From: Zygnema cylindricum
Taxonomy: Eukaryota; Streptophyta; Zygnematophyceae; Zygnematales; Zygnemataceae
NCBI GenBank assembly: GCA_037447655.1
Contig: JBBHKE010000893.1
Coordinates: forward strand, 789,725 to 842,851
Direction of reading: 5' to 3'
DNA: 53,127 nucleotides
Within the stretch, counting starts at the first letter, position 1; the number at the start of each line of letters is the position of its first letter. Shown here in pieces: positions 34,854-53,127 of the stretch. Below the pieces are notes generated by a model, which worked only from the letters and a program-made list of their open reading frames with translations, made no database searches and was not told the origin of the DNA. A program made the position numbers and the translations under genes.

Positions 34854-36193
34854 GGGAATTGCTAATTGCAGAGACGATTTTTGCTGCGCGCAAGTAGTTG
34901 TCAGAAATTGTACATTTGAAGTACAATTATATACAAGCTACGTACCTTTAATTTCAGATCTGACGGTCAATCCGTCGACCAACATTGACTGGCGGATTAT
35001 TGTACCGGCGGTTAAAAAAGTGTCGCGCTTGCAAACGTTGACCGTCAGAAAAAAAATAAATCAAACGGCCGGCGCAATTTTACTGTAACCAAACTGCGGC
35101 AGCCACATATAAATAAAATGGCTGCGCGCAGGTACACCGCGCATCGTTATTAGTGTCAAAGTTTAAATAGTGTGGAAGTAAATATACCATCATTGACGCT
35201 AATTAAGATTTAAAAAAAAAAAAAGGTGTATTCTAATTTCGGCGTTTATGCTAATTTGGGAACAGCAAAAATGGAATGTTCGTTGTACGATTATATACAT
35301 TAATATATGTATCCGTACAAAATATTAAAAATCGTATGCCGTCGTGAAATTTTAATATCCGTACATGTAAGACTAATTTACGTGTCAGAACAATCCCGTT
35401 TTTTTAGCGCACGATCCTATGCGTGCGCGTCTGATTTAACTCATTTTTTGTAAAATTTTCACTTGAAAAGGTACATTTATGTACGGTCTGACATCAACCG
35501 TACACCACACTATTTAGTTATTATTGTAATTCGTCCTTTACGCTATTTTGTACAGTACCTTAATTAACGTCAAGGAAAAATTAAAATCATGTATCCTATT
35601 TGAGGAAAAAAAATAAAATTTTAAGAACCCAAATTAGTGTCGTTGACACTAATAACGATGCGCGGTGTAGTTTATCACTTCACGTTAGCCGCAAAAATGA
35701 AATCAACTCGTTGTCACGTCCACCGTGGACGTGACGACGTGTCATTTTAGTTTCATCGATATTTATACGCGGGTAGTCGGGTACGCATTTTTATTTCGTA
35801 CGAAGTTTATTTGTTTTCGTGCGAGTTTACACATGTTGTACGTCGTCCTTTAATATGCGTCCAAGTTCAATGTAACGGTTCGCGAGTTGATTTCATTTTT
35901 GCAGTTGACTACCTGCGCGCAGCCATTTTATTTATATGTGGCTGCCGCAGTTTGGTTACAGTAAACCTGCGCCGGCCGTGTGATTTTTTGTTTTTTTTAT
36001 GACGGTCGACGTTTGCAAGCGCGACACTTTTATAACCGCCGGTACAATATTCCGCCAGTCAAAGTAGTTCGACGGATTGACCGTCAGATCTGAAATTAAA
36101 GGTACGTAGCCTGTACAAAATTGTACTTCAAATGTACAATTTCTGACAACCTCCTGCGCGCAGCAAAAATCGTCTCTGCGATTAGCAATTCCC
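34854..36193. mobile_element. Mutator-like element with arms of about 280 bp, 1340 bp
   Basis: The ends are GGGAATTGCTAATTGCAGAG and its complement. The arms 34854-35131 and about 35910-36193 are long inverted repeats containing TGCTGCGCGCA and GACGGTCAATCCGTCGA. An 8-bp duplication TATTTTTT flanks it (34846-34853, 36194-36201). Long terminal arms plus an 8-9 bp duplication fit the Mutator superfamily. A B MITE lies inside at 35133-35669. No transposase is seen. Confidence 0.8.
35133..35669. mobile_element. MITE, family B, complete, 537 bp, reversed
   Basis: TACACCGCGCATCGTTATT ends are nested in the Mutator-like element. Comparison with the related element at 20390-20410, which lacks the insertion, shows a single TA at the site where this copy has TA on both sides. 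The target duplication is therefore TA. Confidence 0.88.
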
Positions 36194-36525
36194 TATTTTT
36201 TGTGCAACAGGAGAAATTAATGGGCCGTAAATTCCATGCCTAGTTCAACCGAACTGCAATTGCAGCGATTGATAATTTCAAATAAAGATCAGCACTATAC
36301 TGTAGACTTCCGTACTGTACTTTTGAACTTTTGGCTTTTGAATTTCCCGCATAGTTGTTCAACCGTATTTTATTCACGATCCAATCGAGCGAATTATACC
36401 GAAGTAAAGCATTGAACGATTTGAAAAAATAGTTAAAATCGTTAATGATTGTGCAACCGTACTATTTTGTACACATGAAAAATATCCGTATGATCGTACA
36501 GAATTCAAACTTACCGCGCGCAAAT

Positions 36526-36756
36526 GGTGCAACACTGCAACGGCTCTTTTCGTCTTATCGTAGAAGTCCGTACATTTTCGGTGAAATTCCGTACATTTAC
36601 GTCAAGCCGTACATTTCCCGTAAAATTTCTGTTCAGTTTACCAGACAGAAAGTACTACGAAGTGCAACGTATCTTTTCGTCCAAGTCCGTACATCTCACG
36701 TAAAATACCGTACATTACCGTAAATTTGCCGTTCACTTTACCGGACAGAAAGTACT
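36526..36756. repeat. Tandem duplication rich in CCGTACAT upstream of the WD40 gene
   Basis: Two units (about 36526-36655 and 36662-36756) share GTGCAAC...TTTTCGTC, AAGTCCGTACAT and GACAGAAAGTACT. Within them about six CCGTACAT-type words are spaced roughly 20 bp apart. The array lies about 330-560 bp before the first WD40 exon and could be promoter sequence. Confidence 0.7.
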
Positions 36757-36981
36757 TTGCGTTTTTTGCGATTATTTCAAAAGTCACGAATTCTACGTGG
36801 AAATCGTGAAAGATAAAAAAACCGCACGATTTGAACAACAGTGGTTTCCCGCGTTCGCAGCACGAAATTTGCTTAGAAAATTTTCGTACTTTATTAAATA
36901 ATAAAATGTGATTAGTCATTACAAAGAGGAACGTTTCACTTGTCACTTTCGTTTGCGAGGAAACGACTTCGATTCTTTTAC

Positions 36982-37059
36982 AACCCTAACCCTAACTTTT
37001 GAAACTTCCGCATTAGGGTTTCACGCAACTTGTGAGAAAGCTGTTTCTGCAAACCCTAA
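36982..37059 (+). promoter_or_regulatory. Telo-box-like motifs ahead of the WD40 gene
   Basis: AACCCTAACCCTAA near 36982, a reversed TTAGGGTTT near 37012 and AAACCCTAA at 37051-37059 cluster within 80 bp of the first recognisable exon. AAACCCTAA telo-boxes are known elements in plant promoters. Function here is inferred. Confidence 0.4.
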
Positions 37060-37083
37060 AAGTCGTGCGCGCCAGCAGCGATC

Positions 37084-49109
<12,026 letters not shown>

Positions 49110-51004
49110 TTGAAAGAGACAAGAATTTTTAGGTGGAAATTACCTCAAAGATATATCGGTAAAAAAAAGCTTGAAAAAAAAGTTAAAAAGAAAAAAGTAG
49201 ATTGAAAAAAGTTGAAGGTGGTCGATTTTCAACCTCCCATTTTTTTTGGGTGCAAATAAATAATTGCCGTTTCCAAAGGTTATAATTGTTGTCGTTTTTT
49301 TTTTGTCCCCTTGTTTCTTTGTTTTTTGTAGAGTTTGACTGTTATAGAATTTAGGGTCAAAGGACTGAGGAGGGTTTCCAAGGTAAACAAACTTTTTAGA
49401 TAAAAACAGTGTAAAAAAAAACTGTTTAGAAAAAGTCACAAACTTTTGGCGAGGATACTCTCTTCACGATGATGATGTTTGTTAAAAAGTGAATTGTTTT
49501 CCCATCATAGTGGTACCATGCATGCATCATATACTTTAATCTTTCTTTTCATTTTCTGCCCTTTTTTGTGAAAAAAAATTGTTAAGAAAAGTGAAACAGT
49601 GAAAAAGTGAAAAATTAATAGTTAAAATTTGAAAAGTTGAATTGCAGTTTTCTTGTTTCCTAACGAAACTTGTTTTCAACGACACTTGGTCCTGTTGGTC
49701 CACTATGGGTGTTTTTTAACTTGTCCTTCTCATGAAATTGGATGCAAACTGGTGTATGCTATATGCGTTTGAGTGCTAAATTGGTTAAGAATGGGTATCC
49801 GGCACACTAGTCAAAAACGACAAAGCATTCTGGATTTTTCGTCTTTTATTGCTTTGTTGTATCCTGTTTGACAAAACGTTCATCGAACTTTTCGTCGTTT
49901 GGTTCATTTATTTGAAGTGCAACATAGTATGTGTGTACCAGGTGTATTATATGTTTTAAATAGAATATGCACAAGTTTATATCATGGGCCTTTGTAAATG
50001 TTATGTTGACAATAGGGTTGATATGTGCATCAACAGACAGATAATCAATTGGGCAAGTTAAGAGTGTGACTATTTTTGTATGTTTTGGAACACGTTACGG
50101 GCAAATAGGGTAAAATTTTTCACATTACCTAAGGCCGTTGAGATCTTAAGGAGTATATTAGGTGAACCAGTGCATAACCGTATATAGTTGGTAGTCAGTA
50201 ATTTTATGCTGTCAACCGGTAATACTAATTTTGTCTCATTGATCCCTGAAATTGTGTACTAACAGATTTAGAATCATGAACTAAATTCACGTACGCATTG
50301 AGGTGATTTTCCATCCAATCCTTTTTCAGCTAAACTGAGAGCAACCTGTTTAAAACTCTGTGCCACTGTCCCTGTACCGTTTCCAATGGCGAATCGCAAG
50401 AAAGTTTACATACTCTTTTTATCTTAGTATTATTTTGTCGGATTATATGCATGCACCACCTCTGACAGCAACGACAACCGGCCAATGGATCGAGTAAAAG
50501 TCGATGGTAATGAAATTAAATTTTCTTTCTTCTCTTAGTAAAAAACGGCAGGAAAAATTTAAAATTAAAGTTTGTTCTCGGCTATAATAGCCCATCCTAA
50601 AATAATAAGCTTTTGTTGATAAGAGATGGTAAACCATCTAAGTGGACATAGAAATATTTCATTCTTGGCGCTCTAGCGTCTCGCTCAAAGTTGGTCGAGC
50701 AGATTCATTAATAAACAAGCTTTTGTAAGAATGTGCTTTTATAAAAAAAATGCGATCATTGCAGTACATGTTCTGAGAGGAGAGCGTTGATCCCGGATCT
50801 GCTTTTTCGAGTTTGAGACATAGTATTTCATTTTGAATTTGAAAAAAAAATGAAATCAGTATTCAAAAGGCATTTTTTTTTGGAAAAGAAATCTACTTCC
50901 TTGCAGGGTGCAATACCCCGGCCAACTAGTGTGAAGAGCCATGAACCCTAAACCTAACCCTAATCCTACCCAAATCTCAGGTCACTACAGTAACTTCAAC
51001 TTCA
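49110..51004. other. Intergenic region between convergent genes
   Basis: No gene or recognised transposon is visible. An AATAAATAA near 49253 could serve the WD40 gene as polyadenylation signal. Telomere-like CCCTAAACCTAACCCTAATCC lies near 50946, just past the SANT gene's stop. Confidence 0.4.
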
Positions 51005-51688
51005 TCAGCTGTCAACAGCTGTCAGAGCTCCTCTCTTCTCTGAAGCTTCCTGCATCTGTCGCCCGAGCTTCACAATATCTTCCATAGACTTGCGGCCTCC
51101 CATGGCTTGAGCTATGACCTCCCACCTTCTGGCAGTGCCACGTGGATATTTTGCTCTCGCCCTTTGCAGTCTCTGTACATCCTCCTCCGTCCATCCGCTG
51201 GGCAGAGCCAAATTCGTTACACCCGTACCACCATCCGTACAACATTCCGTACGACCACTTGTACTGCCATCCGTACGGTCATCCGTACTTGAGAAAAGTG
51301 CACTCACCGACTTCTTACCCTGCCCAGTCTGCTTACTCCCCTTGGTATTATTGGAGAGCTCCTCAGCCATTTCCACTACCTGACAACCATTTGTACTTTC
51401 TTCCTCGAGCTTTGGACCGATACCGATTCTACAGTCACCACCTGTCACACTACGAGGCGAGTACGGACCAATGAGAAGAGAGACAGCCAGCCATAGAACG
51501 AGAAACTGCAACATGCCACCTGGCAGTAAGATAAACGCCAGAGCTAAAAGCACCACGCCGACAGATGTCAAGGGCACAGTGAAAGACGACAAATCACTGT
51601 CGGCGTCAAGATCGTCGTCGGCCGGACTGCCGGCCGCTAGACGGTAGCGAGGTTTGGAGACGTAGCTGTCCGGCCATTCGTCGTCCAT
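51005..51688 (-). CDS. Two-pass membrane protein with C-terminal SANT/Myb-like domain
   Basis: A single 227-codon frame starts at 51688 in the strong context GCAGCCATGG. It opens with an acidic N-terminus (MDDEWPDSYV). Two hydrophobic segments follow at about residues 36-56 (VPLTSVGVVLLALAFILLPG) and 58-75 (GMLQFLVLWLAVSLLIGP), likely a membrane hairpin. A polar, low-complexity linker with TDG/TSG repeats leads to a SANT domain at about 163-212 (SGWTEEDVQRLQRARAKYP, RWEVIAQAMGGRKSMEDI). The SANT sequence resembles that of DnaJC1/MTJ1-type proteins and related plant proteins, but no J domain is present. Location (ER or nuclear envelope) and function are inferred. It converges on the WD40 gene. 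Confidence 0.8.
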   Translation of the reverse strand: MDDEWPDSYVSKPRYRLAAGSPADDDLDADSDLSSFTVPLTSVGVVLLALAFILLPGGMLQFLVLWLAVSLLIGPYSPRSVTGGDCRIGIGPKLEEESTNGCQVVEMAEELSNNTKGSKQTGQGKKSVSALFSSTDDRTDGSTSGRTECCTDGGTGVTNLALPSGWTEEDVQRLQRARAKYPRGTARRWEVIAQAMGGRKSMEDIVKLGRQMQEASEKRGALTAVDS

Positions 51689-51734
51689 GGCTGCTTTCTG
51701 CAGCTCAAGCTGTTATGGATACTGTGAGAAAAAC

Positions 51735-51760
51735 AATTGAAACCCTAAAAAGTAAAAACT
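51735..51760 (-). promoter_or_regulatory. Telo-box-like motif upstream of the SANT gene
   Basis: GAAACCCTAAAAAG lies about 50 bp beyond the start codon, in the likely 5' UTR or proximal promoter. It is the same motif class as that seen ahead of the WD40 gene. Confidence 0.35.
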
Positions 51761-51864
51761 ATGAAGAATTGATCAATTGATGGTCAACCATGGCAGTCAT
51801 GTGCATTGGTGATTCGGTGCGATTTCCATCGAACTAAAAATTGTTAAATATTTCTTACTTTCGT

Positions 51865-52110
51865 GGACAGGATTCTGACCGTCCGATCTTAAACTTCTTG
51901 TACACACACAGTCACACACAATACTGTATTTTATTGGCTAATTCACCTCCGTTTTTTATGGACGCGATCTCGACTGTGCGATTTTGATATCTGGTACACA
52001 CACGGAATACTGAATTTTAAAGCTAAGACGCCTACGTATTTTATGGATTTGATACCGACCGTCCGATAGATTTTGCTTTTGTGTACGGGAAAGGTACGGG
52101 TATTGTGTCG
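51865..52110. repeat. Three imperfect 85-95 bp tandem units upstream of the SANT gene
   Basis: Units start at about 51865, 51960 and 52045. Each has GGAxxxGATxxxGACCGTCCGAT, a T-rich stretch and TGTACACACAC- or GTGTACGG-like sequence. They lie 180-420 bp upstream of the SANT gene start. Confidence 0.6.
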
Positions 52111-52291
52111 GAAGTCCATTTCGCCTCGGTCGAAATTTCAAATTGATGATTGTACGGTTCGTCGGAAACGTCTCCCTATTTCATGCGGTGAGATGAAAAC
52201 TTTGGAAACAATAAATGAACTTGCGCCACGTTGGCGCAAGTTTTCTAGTACGCGAGCTGTGTAAAGTACGAACTGTACGTGGATAAGCAAG

Positions 52292-52510
52292 TACACCGTG
52301 TATCGCTATTAGTGTTTATAAATTTTTTGACACAAAACATCTTTTTTTCGTACACATTTGTCCGATTTCCAATTTAAAACCGCCAATTAGAAGCTGAGAA
52401 TCTTACCATTCAATCGAGACCGTTAGACCTTCAATCCGACAAATATGTACGGATGAAAGATGTTTCAAGTGTCGAAAAAAACTTCAACACTAATAGCGAT
52501 ACACGGTGTA
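52292..52510. mobile_element. MITE, family A, complete, 219 bp
   Basis: TACACCGTGTATCGCTATTAG and its complement at the ends. The arms include TCGTACACATTTGTCCGAT and ATCCGACAAATATGTACGGA, and TA borders both sides. Confidence 0.85.
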
Positions 52511-53127
52511 GCTTCACGTACAGCTATTTTCAGTATTTTGTACTTTTGCTCTATGGTTCGACCGCTTTCAAAATAAATGTTCAAAAATGACGAGGTATAT
52601 AATTAATTAATTATCGTATGGTGTGGTACGAAATCGATGACGTCAGATAATTCTGTAACTGATTGAGCGTCACCTGTTGCAGTGAGGACGAACTGTGAAA
52701 AGTAATTTTTACTGATTCTTTTTAGAACCTGATATTACGTACAGTTACATGGATGTACGGACTAACGGGGCAGATAAGAGAAATATCTTCTTCGGGAGCC
52801 TTGAGCCGTCGGATTTTTCTCAATGGTTTCCCTCCGGGAAAGTTATTTTCGTAAAATCAAAACGATAACGCGAAAACGACAAATGATGAAAGTCGAGAAA
52901 CGGGCACGAACAAAAAACTCGAATGCACAAAAAGCGCGCAAAACGACAAATCGAAACTGCGAAAGTTCCAGTTTTGATTTTTTCGCGCCCTCGAAATGTG
53001 GCGCCAAAAGGCGGGAACGACTATTTTGGTTTCACTTTACTTTTCTGGGCGATTCAAGATATAAAACTTCGAAAAAAAGATAAAAAAAAGTACGAATCGA
53101 ACCAAAAATACTAAAAAATGTAATAAT
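52511..53127. other. Terminal unassigned stretch
   Basis: No gene can be supported. Two overlapping open frames of 86 and 63 codons near 52823-53114 are K/R-rich without a recognisable domain and run to the window edge. Confidence 0.35.

Noticed and set aside
36980-37060. Interstitial telomere array
   Set aside because: There are only two to three CCCTAA units per site, better described as telo-box-like motifs.
50942-50970. Telomeric repeat tract
   Set aside because: There are four imperfect units only, too short to be a telomere or a fusion point.

Overview
This window looks like nuclear DNA from a large, repeat-rich streptophyte genome. Three things suggest this: a plant-type MSI4/FVE histone-binding WD40 gene with GT-AG introns, a Ty1/copia retrotransposon whose primer site matches plant-type initiator tRNA, and dense miniature transposons. 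The WD40 protein is fairly divergent from what I recall of flowering-plant MSI4/FVE, so a charophyte alga or non-seed plant is possible. The sequence alone cannot settle the species.

Layout. 1-8.7 kb: a GA tract, then a pile of miniature inverted-repeat elements and no convincing gene. 8.73-15.09 kb: a complete copia-type LTR retrotransposon with a CGTTT target duplication and about 1 kb LTRs. Its gag-protease-integrase-reverse transcriptase-RNase H region is broken by stops and frameshifts. 15-20.7 kb and 27.8-36.2 kb: nested non-autonomous DNA elements of at least six families. These are three Tc1/mariner-like families (A, B, E) sharing TACACCG ends and TA targets; hAT-like C and F with 8-bp duplications; a Mutator-like family with 8-9 bp duplications; the G family; and an H element. 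20.7-27.8 kb: a repeat-poorer stretch with a few unassigned open frames.

37.1-49.1 kb (+): the MSI4/FVE-like gene. Eight exons are visible, and at least one more must lie in the 933-bp assembly gap. Its introns are filled with pyrimidine tracts, (TA)n and minisatellites. Three of its splice junctions have been tandemly duplicated into the neighbouring intron. The last exon adds an acidic, repeat-built tail of about 400 residues. 51.0-51.7 kb (-): a convergent single-exon gene for a small two-pass membrane protein with a C-terminal SANT/Myb-like domain; part of it is written in a 12-bp GTAC-periodic repeat.

No operon-like cooperation is expected. The FVE-like protein should act in nuclear chromatin complexes and the SANT protein at a membrane. 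The transposons supply most of the non-genic sequence, including very frequent CCGTAC/GTACGG words that match the core bound by plant SBP-box regulators.
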